This document shows positions 10,486 to 21,952 of a stretch of DNA of 64,000 nt, in pieces. Where the stretch lies: positions 80,598,564 through 80,662,563 of the forward strand of contig CM077166.1 in NCBI GenBank assembly GCA_039583875.1, read 5' to 3'. The notes under the pieces are model-generated. The model was not told the DNA's origin. It did no database searches and worked only from the letters and a program-made list of their open reading frames with translations. How positions within the stretch are numbered: the stretch's first letter is position 1; every line of letters begins with the position of its first letter. Both the position numbers and the translations under genes were made by a program. The DNA is from Platanthera guangdongensis (Eukaryota; Streptophyta; Magnoliopsida; Asparagales; Orchidaceae).

Positions 10486-11479
10486 ACATTGTCTATCAAC
10501 AAAAGATATAAAAAAGATAGATGAGATAAAAAAACACGAAAAAATAGAAGAAGATTTTCAACAGAAGATCTAAGAAGACATTCTTAAGTGGTGATCTACT
10601 CAGAGTTTGTCAAGAGAATTCAAAGAAGAATTCAGAAGAATCTTCAAAAGAATTTGGAGAGAGAGAGCTCCATCTATTCAAGTGAAGAAAGGGACTTACA
10701 TCAACAAGTCTCTTAAGTTCAGTTTTTTAACCAGTCTGCCATGAAGAATTCAGATTGATTTCTGAATTTCAAGAAAGAATCTGATTGAAGATCAACTTCA
10801 AAGGAGATCAACCCTACTGTGTTCAGATTCAAGAAGCTTTGAAGAAATCTAAGACATGTTGATCTCTGACATCAAATTCTTTCAAGAACTGATCAAGAAA
10901 CCTTTCATCCTTTCTATCTCAACCAGGGTGGTGGTAAATTTCAAATTTACATCTATTTTCAATAGGATCTTTTTAAGATTTGAGTTGTATGCCTGATTTA
11001 TAAAGGCTGAGTTGTAGGAGATTACGTTCTCTGAGTGATAGGCCTTGTTGAAGGCTGAGGTAGGGTTGAGAGCCTGAGTTGTAGGAGATTTTCATCTCTG
11101 AGTTGTCGGCCTTGTTGAAGGATAAGGTAGGGCAGATTGCCTGAGCTGTACGAGTGTGGACTCAATCTGAGTTGTATGAGCCTTGTTTGGGTTCTGAGCT
11201 GTAAGATCTGCGGATCTGAGGAGAAGGAAAGAAGTTAGGCCGAATCTAGCACACTGCTAGATAGACAAAGGGGGAAAGTGGATGTACCCAGACCTTGGGG
11301 AACCACTATAAATCAGTGTGTCATCTGTGATTATGTGTGGTATTGTTATTTCTGTGCTGTGATAGCTGTAGAACTATAAGTTTTTATTAATTAACTCAAT
11401 GAATATTCTTCCTTATAAGGAAAAAGAATTGAACATATTCACCCCCCCCCCTCTAGGTGTTTAGGAACCAATTCTTTCA

Positions 11480-12450
11480 ATAACTGTCTCTGCACTTAAG
11501 GAATCTGGGATAATATACTCTATAAAGACTACATCTTGAGGAACTATAACATCAGCTACCTGAACAACTGTCTCTGAAGACGGGGGAACAAGCAAGTGAA
11601 CTTGAAAATCGGTAGGCACTTGAGTTTCAACAGACTCCCCCTCAATTCCTGCACTAAAGCTCTCAGGAATTTCATGGGGAGTAAGAGTAGGAATCCTATT
11701 CTCAGGAACTACCTCCTCCTATTCCTTAGGCAAGTCTCTGACTCCTCCTTGCCTTGGGATCCTCCTTTCCCATATGGAGATGATTGTTGCATCGATTTTA
11801 ATTTAGTGATGAATTTGTACACCTTTTGTCATGTCAAAAGAATCATTATCCAGCGGATTCAGATACAGGCTGAGTATTCTTCCAAAGTTTGGTGCTTGGC
11901 GACTGTCCTTTATTCTTCCAAACAACACTGCTCCACAGTCAATTTTTTTTCCCGGCAGATGATGGCAACCAGTAGCTTGAACATTTCTAAGGAAAGATAG
12001 TTATGTGATCCAACGTTGCATAGAAGGAATTTTCCAATGATGTCTGCGAGAAGTTTGCCCTCATCGTTCATTCCTTTCCGCTTAACGGCTGTGGTTACTC
12101 ATGGCAGTCCACAAAATAGAAGAGCCCTTGTGAAATCATCATCTTCTAACTGGTTGACCTCTTTACACTCTGGAAGCTGTAGATACCTCGTGTGGAGGGA
12201 AGACTTCACTTTAACTGAAACATTTCTAACTTTGCTTTTTTATGAGAGTGTCTTCACGATGGAGTTTGGCATTATGGTAGAACTCGAAGACATCCTTTTC
12301 TAGCACCTTGCATGGTTGTTCGAGAATGAAGGTAAGTCCGACCGATTCCAACATAAGAATGATGTTGTGGAAATCATCAGTGGTTGAGGCAAAACCCGTT
12401 CTGACTAGCTCTTCCCCTACAATCAAGCTGCCAGTTCCTCGGGGAGCCAT
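11480..12450 (-). pseudogene. Copia-2 envelope-like gene, N-terminal part
   Basis: The start is ATG at 12450, followed by a protein similar to the first part of the Copia-1 and Copia-3 envelope-like genes. Shared features are a conserved hydrophobic block around 12300-12400 and a block around 12000-12140 matching the region before 7260 in Copia-1. Downstream (leftward) the frame breaks repeatedly, and the gene is truncated at 11480 by the Copia-1 LTR. Its function is unknown in the family. Confidence 0.65.
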
Positions 12451-12590
12451 GAAAAATTGCAGAAATCCAGAGACAAACAAGACGAAGGAGACGACGAGCT
12501 TGTTGTCATGGAATATGAAACGACGGAAGACGATTCAACGGAAGCGAAGGTTTATTTTCGATGAAGTGAACTAATTTACGCCGACATCTC

Positions 12591-12600
12591 TATATATATA
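12591..12600 (-). promoter_or_regulatory. Candidate internal TATA box of Copia-2
   Basis: TATATATATA lies about 140 bp upstream of the envelope-like ATG (12450) on the minus strand. Degenerate CGTCGA/TCGACG palindromes (12640-12800) lie further upstream. This is the same layout as in Copia-1. Confidence 0.4.
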
Positions 12601-12874
12601 CCTAATATTTCGAAAAGAGATAAGTAGACGCGTACCTTAGACTCGGTGACTCTTCAGATCCAATAATAAAAAAAATTTCCTATAGTAAGATTCGTCAAAA
12701 TTCCATGGGTGTGAAGTGGAATTCGTCGGATATTGCCGAGTTTCGTCAAAGGATTAAGTGTTGTTTCGACGAATCAGTGAGTTTTCACGAATGCTTCATG
12801 ATGAATTTGCCTTGGAAAATTTTGACCTCTTTTAGATGTACTTCACTAACAGATTTCTGACTCCTTAGCCATCT
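12601..12874 (-). other. Copia-2 spacer between RNase H and envelope-like gene
   Basis: It has no coding potential and contains several decayed TTCGTCGA-type half-palindromes, best seen at 12685-12800. It is the counterpart of the array at 6436-6705 in Copia-1. Confidence 0.5.
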
Positions 12875-14557
12875 TCATGATTCCTTGTTGAGGACGCCAA
12901 GTTCCATTCTGAAGAATGAAAACTTGGCCTCGTCCAGTGGCTTACTTAATATGTCTGCGATTTTCTTATCTGTTGAGACATAGCTGAGATTAATGTCACC
13001 ATTCTCTACATGCTCCCGGATGAAATAGTATCTGATTTGGATGTGCTTTATTCGACTGTGATAGATGGGATTATTTGCAATCGCAATCGCACTAGAGGAG
13101 TCACAAAATAATGGAATCTCCTTATATTGCAGTGTGTAATCTTCAAGTTGATTCCTGATGCAGAGAAGCTGTGGGCAACAGCTGCCAGCAGAGATGTACT
13201 CTGACTCGGTAGTGAAGATTGCCACACAATTTTGCTTCTTGCTGCTCCATGAGATACGCCTTCTTCCGAGCAATTGGCAAGTCCCGGAAGTGCTTTTCTA
13301 GTCATCCCTGCTACCTGCAAAATTAGCGTCTGAAAATCAAATTAGCTCGACGTCCTTACTTCTTGGGTACCATAAGCCAAGATCTGGTGTACCCTTAAGG
13401 TATCTTAAGATCCTCTTTGCAGTGGCGTAATGAGATTCCTTAGAGTTCACCTGAAATCTAACGCGCACACATGTTGAAAACATTATGCCGGGTCTACTGG
13501 CAGTAAGATAGAGCAAGGACCCAATTATTCTTATGTACTGTGTTTCATCAAAATGTTTCCCTTTCTCATCCTTGTCTAGAGACATATTTGAGCATATCGA
13601 AGTCCTCATCGAGGTTGAGTTCTCCATTCAGAATTTTTAAAACAAATCTTTGCTGAACTTCGTCTGAGCGATGAAAATTCCATCTTCAGATTGTTTCACC
13701 TGAAGTCCTAAGAAATACTTCAGCTCTCTCATACTGCACATTTCAAACTTGCCTTGCATAAGTTTAGAATACTTTTTGCAAAGGTGATCATCTGTAGAGC
13801 AAAAGATAATATCATCGAAATAGATTTGCATTAGCAAAATCTTGTCTTTAACTTCCCTAAGAAATAATGTCTTATCTATAATTCCTCTTGTGAACTTGTT
13901 CTCAAGAATAAAGCTAGACATCGTCTTATACCAAGATCGGGGAGCTTATTTTAAACCATATAGAGCTTTATTAAGAAAATACACATAATCAGGGAAAGTT
14001 GAGTCGACAAAACCTGGGAGTTTTGCTATGTATACTTCCTCTTTTAGATCGTTATTGAGGAATGCTGACATCATGTCCTTTTGATAGACTTTGAAGCCTT
14101 TGTGAGCAGAATACGCAAGGAACAACCGGTTTGCTTCGAGTCTTACCACTGGAGTAAAGGTCTGATCGAAGTCGACCCCTTCTTCTTTTCTGTAACCTTG
14201 AGCTACAAGCTTGGCTTTATTCTTTATAAATACTACATTCTCATCCAACTTCTTTCTGAATATCCATTTTGTTTCGATTACGTTCTATCCATTGGGCCTG
14301 TGCACCAACTCCCAAACCTTGAACCTTTCAAATTGGTTGAGCTCCTATTGCATAACCATTATCCAAGATGCATCCTTGTTTGCTTTTACAAATTTCTTTG
14401 GCTCAGCCTGAGAAAGGAAGCTAAGATGCAAAACTTCATTAATAGTACCACTTCTGGCTCTTACACTGTTGCCTGGCTCTCCAATGATTAGATCAAATAG
14501 GTGATCCTTAGGTGTCTGAATACTAGATTTCTTCTTATCCCACCAGCAGGTTTTGTC
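12875..14557 (-). pseudogene. pol: Copia-2 RT-RNase H remnant
   Basis: Copia-type reverse transcriptase and RNase H, all in one frame on the minus strand but split by stops. Blocks are: linker (14557-14250), palm with the first catalytic Asp in a KDMMSAF context (14248-13946), YFDD box in place of YVDD (13921-13637), connection (13627-13337), and RNase H with TESEY and FCDSSSA (13273-12875). Stops lie at about 13943 (TAA), 13634 and 13334. The linker is broken at 14557 by the Copia-3 insertion. Confidence 0.88.
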
Positions 14558-15400
14558 TGAAAGCTAGGGGTTAGATCTGGTATACTCTAGAGGGGGGGGG
14601 GAGGGGGGTGAATAGAGTATATTGAAAACTTAAAACTTTTTACTGTAAATAAAAACAACCTAAGATAAAGTAATCTAGTACAACATATCACAAACACAGC
14701 AAACCTAGGCCACACAGCCACAACAAGAACAAAAGAAAAAGTGCATCCAGACAACACAAGAATTTTATAGTGGTTCCCCTAAACTTGGGTACATCCACTC
14801 TTCTACCACCCTGGTAGGAATCCACTCAGGTTTTTGATTAAGTGACTGCCACCAATGAGCTTTTGATCAGGTGCTCAAAAACCAATCCTCAAGTTTTTTG
14901 ATCACGTGACTTGTAACCAGGAATAACTTTTGAAAGGAGTTAAGAACCTTTTATACAGTGGGGGATGACAGAGTGATTATGTCTTCTCTTTCTCAAATAC
15001 AGTAGAGAAGACTCTAGTGGATTTTGATGTTAGCAAGGGCTCCCCCTGAGATAAAGAATGGTTCAGAAAGTTAGAGCCTTGCTACAAGGTGATAGGTCTT
15101 CAAAGTTTTGCTTTGACCAGAAGAACTCCAGGAACTTCTTGACAGATAGAATGTTTGTTGTCCTTTGAAGAATCCTACAATGAAGACAGAACAAGACTCT
15201 TAATTTGAATTGTTGTTCTTCTTCTTCTTCAGCTTGATGTTCTTTCTCTCGTCTAGGGCTTGTTTCTCTATATCACTGTGTTCTGTATTCTTTGTAAGTA
15301 TCTCTCTCTCATATTTCTCAGTGTGCTATCGAGAGGGAAGAAGAAGATCCTTATTCACTGTATTTTTTCTGACTGCTACACAGGAAGAGAAAGAAAATCC

Positions 15401-15408
15401 CTTTTATA
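15401..15408 (-). promoter_or_regulatory. TATA box of Copia-3 3' LTR
   Basis: Sense TATAAAAG, conserved at the same place in the 5' LTR. It lies about 250 bp downstream of the palindrome array. Confidence 0.55.
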
Positions 15409-15659
15409 TTTTCAAATAAATTTCCTTTTCAAATTTGAATTCCTTTCTGTATTGATTTCTGACGACCTGGAGAATATTTGCTTTGATTGGTTTCCCCAAC
15501 TGTCCCATGGAAAAATGGCAAGAAATAATCCTGATGAAGACTGTAATCAATGCTTGCTTCTAACAGTAATATTCAGAGAATATTTATGCATTGATTACTC
15601 AGGAATTATTGCAATAGAAAAGGGTCAGAGCGAGGGAATTTTCTAAGTCTGGAACTTTA

Positions 15660-16300
15660 TAGAATTCGTTGAGCATAATTCGTCGATCTGTGCCCAGAGT
15701 TCATCGAACAGAGAAGTCAAGTTCGTCGACCAGATAATAGTTGTTCGTCAAGCTGAGATCCAAGATCGTCGACCTAAGAACTGATAACTACTTTCTCTAG
15801 ACCCATCAATTATGTGCACCAAGTTCATCGAGCTGAGAATATAACTTTGTCTACTGAATAACAGAATTCCATGTTTCTTGGACTTAAGAATATTGAAGTA
15901 ACGTGTCCAGAAATCGTCGACCTTAGAATTGGTTTCATCGACCTAAGAACTAGTTTTGTCGAGCTAAGAACTTCTAACTGCTACTTGATAAATCTTGCCA
16001 TGACTGTGGTCTAAGTTCGTCGAGCTGAGAAGGTGAGTTCGTCGACTGGAGTGTGATCCTAGACTTAGAATACTTAAATGTTTCTGGAATAATATGTTTA
16101 AGTAGAATACCTAGCAATCGTCGGTCTGAGAACTAAGTTCGTCGACTGGAGTTAAGTGTGAAGAATTCTGGACTTGGAATGTTGAAGCATACTCTGGAAT
16201 TCGTCGACCTGAGATTCAAGTTCGTCGAGCTCAGCTCAAAGAATTGTCTCTGATTTCGTAGAGTTGAGCACGACTTTCGTCGACCTGAGTTCTACGAACA
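15660..16300 (-). repeat. TCGTCGA palindrome array, Copia-3 3' LTR
   Basis: About fifteen units with the core TTCGTCGAC or TTCGTCGAGCTGAGAA, and inverted partners such as TCGACGAA, spaced by 20-60 bp. The matching array in the 5' LTR keeps the same order, so it predates insertion. Confidence 0.88.
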
Positions 16301-16495
16301 TCGAACTCATTTTCTGAGCCTTTGAAATTTCTCTAAGTCTTGAGTCTTTTTCAGTCTATTGATGGCTGGTCCAAGCAGTGTTGACTCTAAGGACATATCC
16401 TAGACTCTAGAACTCATACATGACCCTAGCTATACATGTTGGGTCAAACATCCTAATTTAGTGAACCTAGCCCAAATCCAACTAGGGATCCAACA

Positions 16496-16509
16496 ATCTC
16501 CCCCTATTT
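16496..16509 (-). other. Polypurine tract of Copia-3
   Basis: Sense AAATAGGGGGAGAT directly before the 3' LTR. Confidence 0.9.
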
Positions 16510-16675
16510 GGGTGAGGTCACTAATTATAGACACAAACTATATACAAAGCAAAATAAGAATATATCTGGTAGGAAATTTAAAATATGCAGCAGATATATA
16601 TGTACAATAAGCTTTGTATGAAGAAATAGATAAGCAGTTTAAAGTAACTCAGAAAGACTAAAGACAGTTCAAAGT
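16510..16675 (-). other. Copia-3 3' non-coding region
   Basis: AT-rich spacer between the envelope-like gene and the polypurine tract. No gene is seen. Confidence 0.6.
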
Positions 16676-19625
16676 TTATTTCTTCTTCTTCTTCTCCTTG
16701 TGCTTCTCCTCTTTGGCTTTGTCTCCAGACTGTGTAAATATAATTTCCCTGTTAGGATCTGCAGCTTGAACCTTGGTCATTGTCATGTCAGCAGCTCCAA
16801 TAATATTCAGGGAGGTAGTTCTTGGCACTACAGCGTCAGGATGTGGCTTCATATAATCATCAACATTGAAAAACTTGTTAGCCTTATCAAACCTGTTAAG
16901 TTCTTCCTTTCTATACTTGGACATTGTAGTATATTCAGATGGATCATTTTCTTCAGCTCTTGCTTTGTTGATCATCGATAGGCTAACCAATTCCTGCAAT
17001 TTGGCCATCCTAGCAGTTGTAGCAGACTCTAGATCTTCAAAGGGTACAGGAGGGGAAGCAGGTCTCTTGGGGCTTTCAGCCTTTTAATGTTCAGTGAATT
17101 GTTTTTGTTGATGTTGTTGATGCTGCAGCTTGCTAGATGAATAATGCCTTTGCCGGCTGGTTCCTGAAGATGAGGACCTACCCTGCTGTCTTTGGTAGGT
17201 TTGAAACTGGGTAGTCCTTTGAGTTGAAGAACTGGAAGCACTAGCAGCAGGTGGAGGAGGAGGATCCTTTCTGTATCTTTGAGGAGGTGGGGAATATCTT
17301 CTTCTTTTCTTCCTTTCTTTCTATTGTTTTTTGGACAGCCACATCCATGCTGGAATGCCCTTGTAAGGTGTAATCTTCTTGAGTATATAATAAGGAGTGT
17401 CATTTGCGGGGTTTTGTTTTTGGGGCAGGAGGTGGAGGAGCTTTCCTCTTTTTAGACACTTTCTTTTTCTTGGGCTCATCATCTGAGTCCTCATCATTAT
17501 CATCATCATCAGAAGAAGAATCCTAAGGAGCATTATATAAGACATCAATGGCCTTTAGTACTGATTTATCAATTGACTTTTCAACCTGAGTAGAAGCTGG
17601 AGGAGGAGCTAGAACTAGAGCTGGAGGAGGAACTGGATCTGGAGCTGGAGGGCTATACACAACAATGCTCTCAGCAACTATCTTATTTTCTTCTTCAATG
17701 TCAGCCATGATCAATGCATCAAGATCAGGCATGGGTGAATCATCCATAACAAAAACATGGGCAGGAGGAGATGAGATAGCTGGAACCTCTATAGTTGGAA
17801 CCTCTGTTGTAACAAAAAATAGCCTTTAGTTGCTAGGCAACCTTGGGTCTTATGGGAGAGGTGTAAGGGACTATAGCCAAAGATGGCTTGATGGTGTCTG
17901 CTGGCAGATTATTCAAATAAGCTATATCAAAAATACTAAATAAATTTAATAGATCTACTGTGGGATTTATAATATAATCACTAGTAGTATCTATGTTAGC
18001 CAAAATAGGCTCATCCATCTCAGTATCTGATTCTATTAAGTCTATGATTGCAGAAGGATCTTGTATATCTTCAGAAGAATCAGTCATAAAGGAATCAAAC
18101 TCTACTGCTGCTTCTGCTTCTACTGCTTCTTTTGCTGCTGCTGCTGCTTCAAACTCTGTTGTTGCTGCTGTTACTAGAGCTTCTTCATCATGAAGCATCT
18201 CCCCCTGACTGGCTGTAGAGGGTCCTGGAGCTAGTCCCTCAGAAGAAGGTATAGGAGATAGAGCAGCAACTTGGCTAGATAGAGTTTGGATGAAAGCAGT
18301 GAGAGGACCTAGAGCTTTATTTAAAAGAATTTGAAGAGCGGGAGAGATGAATGCAAGTAAATCTTTAGCAATGTCAGAGAAGTTTAAATATAGAGATTCT
18401 GGAGTAGTGGAGGAGTAGGGATTGTAATGACCACAATTTGAGCAAACAGAAAATGCCCTGGACATGTTTGTATGTGTGGAGTCAGGTGCAGAAGATGGAA
18501 GGTCTGTTTGGACTAGGAAAGGGAAGGGGACAGAGGGAGGAGTTGTTGTAGAGGGTGGAATTTGTGGTGTGGGGATGGGTTCTTGATGGGGGAAAGATGG
18601 GGGAATCACAAGATTGAATGTGTGGGAGGAGATAAATGTGTCAGGATCTATGATAGTTAAGTGAGGTGGAAGGGGGAATTGAGGTAGGGATGGTTGTGGT
18701 GATTGGGAAGGAGAGGGTTGATGTTATTCCTGAATGGGAGAGGAGAGAATTTTAGTGATATTTATTTGTGGAGAAGTTACAGGAGATGGAGCTGGAGTAG
18801 GAATATGAACTGAATGTTAGAGGAGGAGGGAGCTGCTTCTGAGGGTGAGGGAGACGCTATTACTTCCCTTGTGCTTTCAGAAGGACTGGAGGAAGAGGAT
18901 GGAGCCTTGGAGGGGTTAGTGATAGTCCTCTCCCACCTGCCAAAGAGAGCACAGGTGAGCCTCTTGGAGGCATTGATGAATATGGTCTGGGAGACCAGTG
19001 ATTCAGCAGCCTTCTCCTTTAGGAAGATTCCTAATATTCTTCCAAAACAAACCTCTTTCTTTGTATTCTTTTTCTTAATCAAATCAAACATGATCTGAGC
19101 CCAGTTCACATTTTTCTTGTTAACCACAACACACATAACCAGGAATTGGTGCATGGTTATGTAATCATGTGCAGTGTGCTTGCCCAACAACACTTTGCCC
19201 ACAATGTCTGCTAGGAATTTAAATTCAGCAGACATGTGTTTCTTCAGCAACTTATTTGGGGTTTCTCCAAAATAACCCATCATACCCAGCATCACATCAT
19301 ATTCCTCAGTATCAATTTCCAACTCTTCTTCACCATTACGTAACCCAAAAGTTTCTGTTAGGACTGCGGGAGTAAGAGATATAACATTACCCGATACTGT
19401 CTCTGTCAGTGTGTTCTCATCTATGGTGGAGGAAGTATAGACCCACTCCCTGATTTCAACGTTGGTGAGTTTGATCCTGGTTGACATCAGAGTCTTTAAC
19501 TGTTGTTCTTCAAGCAGTTGCAGGATTTCTAGGAAGATTGGGTCTGAATGCTGGAAGGAATCAAAATTGACATCAAAGCCGGTGTCGAATTTCATTGCCG
19601 AAAGATTTCCTGCTGGAATCGCCAT
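16676..19625 (-). pseudogene. Copia-3 envelope-like gene remnant
   Basis: It starts at ATG 19625. The first 280 codons (to 18777) are open and hold the plant 'putative transposon protein' domain also seen in Copia-1 (shared blocks around the conserved GKVLLGKH and GRWER stretches). After a frame change there is a Pro/Ser/Thr-rich part and an Ala/Glu-rich helical part (18609-17833). A further Pro-rich piece (17747-17523), basic pieces (17548-17029) and a C-terminal helical, Lys-rich tail ending in a lysine run (17008-16676) lie in different frames. At least four frameshifts are needed to connect them. No signal peptide or membrane segment is evident. The role is unknown; 'envelope' is a family name only. 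Confidence 0.8.
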
Positions 19626-19629
19626 TAGA

Positions 19630-19650
19630 GCACCTGCAAGAGAAAATGAC
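19630..19650 (-). promoter_or_regulatory. Candidate 3' splice site before the envelope-like ATG
   Basis: The sense strand has a pyrimidine tract ending TTTTCTCTTGCAG followed by GT, with the CAG only about 8 nt upstream of the ATG at 19625. This is a good plant acceptor sequence and would suit a subgenomic spliced mRNA. No transcript evidence is available. Confidence 0.4.
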
Positions 19651-19759
19651 GATCAAGTGTAAAGGAACTTGAAGCGCGGGACGAAGGTCGAAAAAACCTA
19701 GATATATGGTTTTCCAGAATATGAATTGACAAACTCCGTTCCACAAAAAATAAAATAAT

Positions 19760-20005
19760 TCTTCAATCTCAGGTCGACGAAATAATTTGGAGGTAAACAA
19801 TTCGCCGAGCTCATTATGAAGATTTGAAGACATTTCATCGAGCTCCGTTCGACGAAAGTTTTCTGAAGAAGATTCTTCGATCTTCGCTCGACTAACACAA
19901 CTTCACTCATAGAGAGTTCGTCGATCTCCATTCAACGAATATCTCAAGAACTTTCCCCAGTTCGTCGAGCTCCGTTCGACGAACTTTGGCAAATTCGTCG
20001 AGTGC
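19760..20005 (-). repeat. TCGTCGA palindrome array, internal copy of Copia-3
   Basis: Six to eight inverted pairs of the type TTCGTCGAGCTCCGTTCGACGAA between the RNase H end and the envelope-like gene. The motif matches the element's own LTR arrays. Short open frames on the minus strand here are by-products of the repeat. Confidence 0.85.
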
Positions 20006-20014
20006 AGGCAGAAG

Positions 20015-21760
20015 TTAAATCAAAGCTTCTCCATTGATCATGCCTAGCTGATTTATAAAGAACAAGTGATTCCTTTCATCCAAGGGTTTGGTGAAAATAT
20101 CAACTCTTTGTAAATCAATGCAGATGTAGATAAGTTTGATTTTGATTTTGTTTTTGTCTACACACTCTCTAATTAAATGATACCTAATATCTATATGCTT
20201 AGTCCTACTGTGATGGACTTTATTATGTGCTATAAATATAGCACTTGTGTTATCACATAGTAGAGTTGAATTATTTAAGTTGAAACCATATTCCAGGAGT
20301 TGATTCTGAATCAACAATATATGTGAACAGTAATTGCCAGCTGCTATATATTCTACTTCAGCTGTTGATATAGACACAGATGATTGTTTCTTATAGAACC
20401 AAGACACTAGTCTTATACCAAGGAACTGGCAAGTTCCTGAGGTACTTGTCCTGTCAACCCTGCATCCAGCAAAGTCAGCATCTGAATATCCAGTTAAATC
20501 AAATTCTAACTCTATATGATACCATAGGCCTAGACTAGGACAACTCTTTATATATCTCAAAATTCTTTTTATAAAAATTAGGTGAGATTCTTTAGGGTTC
20601 ACTTGGAACCTAGCACAAAGGCATGTGACAAACATTATATCTGGTCTACTAGCTGTAAGATATAATAGGGACCCAACAATGCCCCTATATAGTTTCTGAT
20701 CAACTGGTTTCCCATGCTCATCAGTGTCTATTACTGCATTAGTAGCCATAGGTGTTTTCTTTGCTGAGGCATCAGCCATCCCAAACTTCTTAAGAAGCTC
20801 TTTAGCATACTTAGCTTGGGAGATGAAGATGCCATCAGGTAGCTGCTTCACTTAGAGACCAAGGAAGTAGGAGAGCTCACCCATGCCACTCATCTCAAAC
20901 TTAGAATGCATGAGGTCAGAAAACTTCTTGCATAGTTTAGAGTCAGTAGACCCAAATATGATGTCATCCACATAAATTTGTACTAACAAGATTTTATACT
21001 TTTGGTGCCTAGTGAATAATGTTTTATCTACTATACCTCTAGTGAATTCATGCTCTATCAGAAAGCTAGCTAAGGTCTCATACCAAGCTCTTGGAGCTTA
21101 CTTTAGACTATAGAGCGCTTTATACAATCTAAATACATAAGAGGGATGAGTTGGAAAAAGAAAACGTGGAGGTTGTTCAACATAAACCTCTTCTTTTAGT
21201 ATTCCATTTAGAAAGGCACTTTTCACATCCATCTGGTAGACCTTAAACTTCTTATAGGCAGCATAGGCAAGGAAGATTCTGATTGCTTCTAATCTTGCAA
21301 CTGGTGCAAAGGTTTGATCATAGTCTATGCCTTCTTCCTGCCTATATCCTTGAGCAACAAGCCTAGCCTTATTCCTCATAATTACACCTTGGGCATCTAG
21401 TTTGTTTCTATATACCCATTTGGTTCCAATTATTGGGTAGTCTTTGGGTCTTGGAACCAAATCCCAAACTCTACATGTCTCAAACTAGTTGAGTTTCTCT
21501 TACATTGCAATGATCCAGTGGGGATCTTGCTCAGCATCTTTTATGGATTGAGGTTCAACTTGAGAGAGAAAACAGGCATGCATCACATCTTGGTTGAGTT
21601 GATGCCTTGTCTGTACACCTACTGTTATGTCTCCAATCACTTGGGATCTAGGGTGATCCCTTAGTGTGACAAGATCAATGGGTGGATTTGGTTCAGCAAT
21701 AACATTTGGAATTGATTCCTCTTGTGGAACTGTGTTTGCTGTTGGATGAAGTTCAGTCAC
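20015..21760 (-). pseudogene. pol: Copia-3 RT-RNase H remnant
   Basis: Copia-type RT: the linker lies at 21760-21500. The fingers/palm block at 21460-21098 has the first catalytic Asp in QMDVKSAF. The YVDD box lies in a stretch without a long frame (about 20970-20990). The 20851-20015 block covers the end of RT and RNase H, with YSDADFA, EVEY and LLCDNTSA carrying the expected acids. The blocks share one frame, so nonsense codons rather than indels separate them (for example before 21098 and 20851). Confidence 0.9.
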
Positions 21761-21952
21761 TTCAGTGCTTTCTTCTTCACTGTCTTCATCAACTTATGGA
21801 GAAGGATGTGTTGGAGTCTCTTGGGTGAGGCTTAGTCCATCCAAATTCTAACACAAGTGAGGTACTTGTAAAGGATTACAGGTGGAAATCTATTTCTCCT
21901 TGCAAGACATGTTAGTCTCATCAAAAGTAACATGAATTGACTCTTCAATTTT

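Larger units (their letters stand above)
1149..11479 (+). mobile_element. Copia-1: Sirevirus-type LTR retrotransposon, 5' LTR missing
   Basis: Order on the plus strand: PBS, gag with zinc knuckles and coiled coil, protease, integrase, RT-RNase H, envelope-like gene, polypurine tract, 3' LTR. Integrase before RT defines Ty1/Copia. The long gag and the extra gene after RNase H define the Sirevirus group. The 3' LTR ends TG...CA and is followed directly by Copia-2 sequence. All frames carry stops or frameshifts and several catalytic residues are lost, so the copy is dead. A complete element would carry a 1.75-kb LTR upstream of 1149. Instead there is GC-rich unrelated sequence. Confidence 0.93.
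9729..11479 (+). repeat. Copia-1 3' LTR
   Basis: It begins TGTTATACATG directly after the polypurine tract and ends ATTCTTTCA after a C-run plus TCTAG. This is the same ending style as the Copia-3 LTRs (C-run, TCTAG, CTTTCA), which supports the border. Inside are a GTGTCGACAC array at 9875-10345, a TATA box TATATAAAG at 10477-10485, and about four imperfect repeats around GAGTTGTAGGAGAT and GCCTTGTTGAAGG at 10985-11225 in the transcribed part. No 5' partner exists in the window. Confidence 0.88.
11480..14557 (-). mobile_element. Copia-2, 3' piece (envelope-like, RNase H, RT)
   Basis: On the minus strand this piece holds RT, RNase H, a non-coding spacer and the start of an envelope-like gene. 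It is cut on the left by the end of Copia-1. On the right it is cut by Copia-3, whose flanks share TGTC (14553-14557 TTGTC, 27380-27384 CTGTC). The element continues at 27380 and again at 39403. It is the oldest layer and hosts three insertions. Confidence 0.85.
14558..16495 (-). repeat. Copia-3 3' LTR
   Basis: 1,938 bp, paired with 25447-27379. It includes a G-run (sense: C-run) next to TCTAG near its end (14590-14607), a TATA box CTTTTATA on the plus strand (sense TATAAAAG, 15401-15408), and a palindrome array at 15660-16300 built on TTCGTCGA(C/G)CTGAG and TCGACGAA. Confidence 0.95.

Noticed and set aside
14081..14491. Plus-strand frame of 136 codons
   Set aside because: It is antisense to the Copia-2 RT, which explains its open state.
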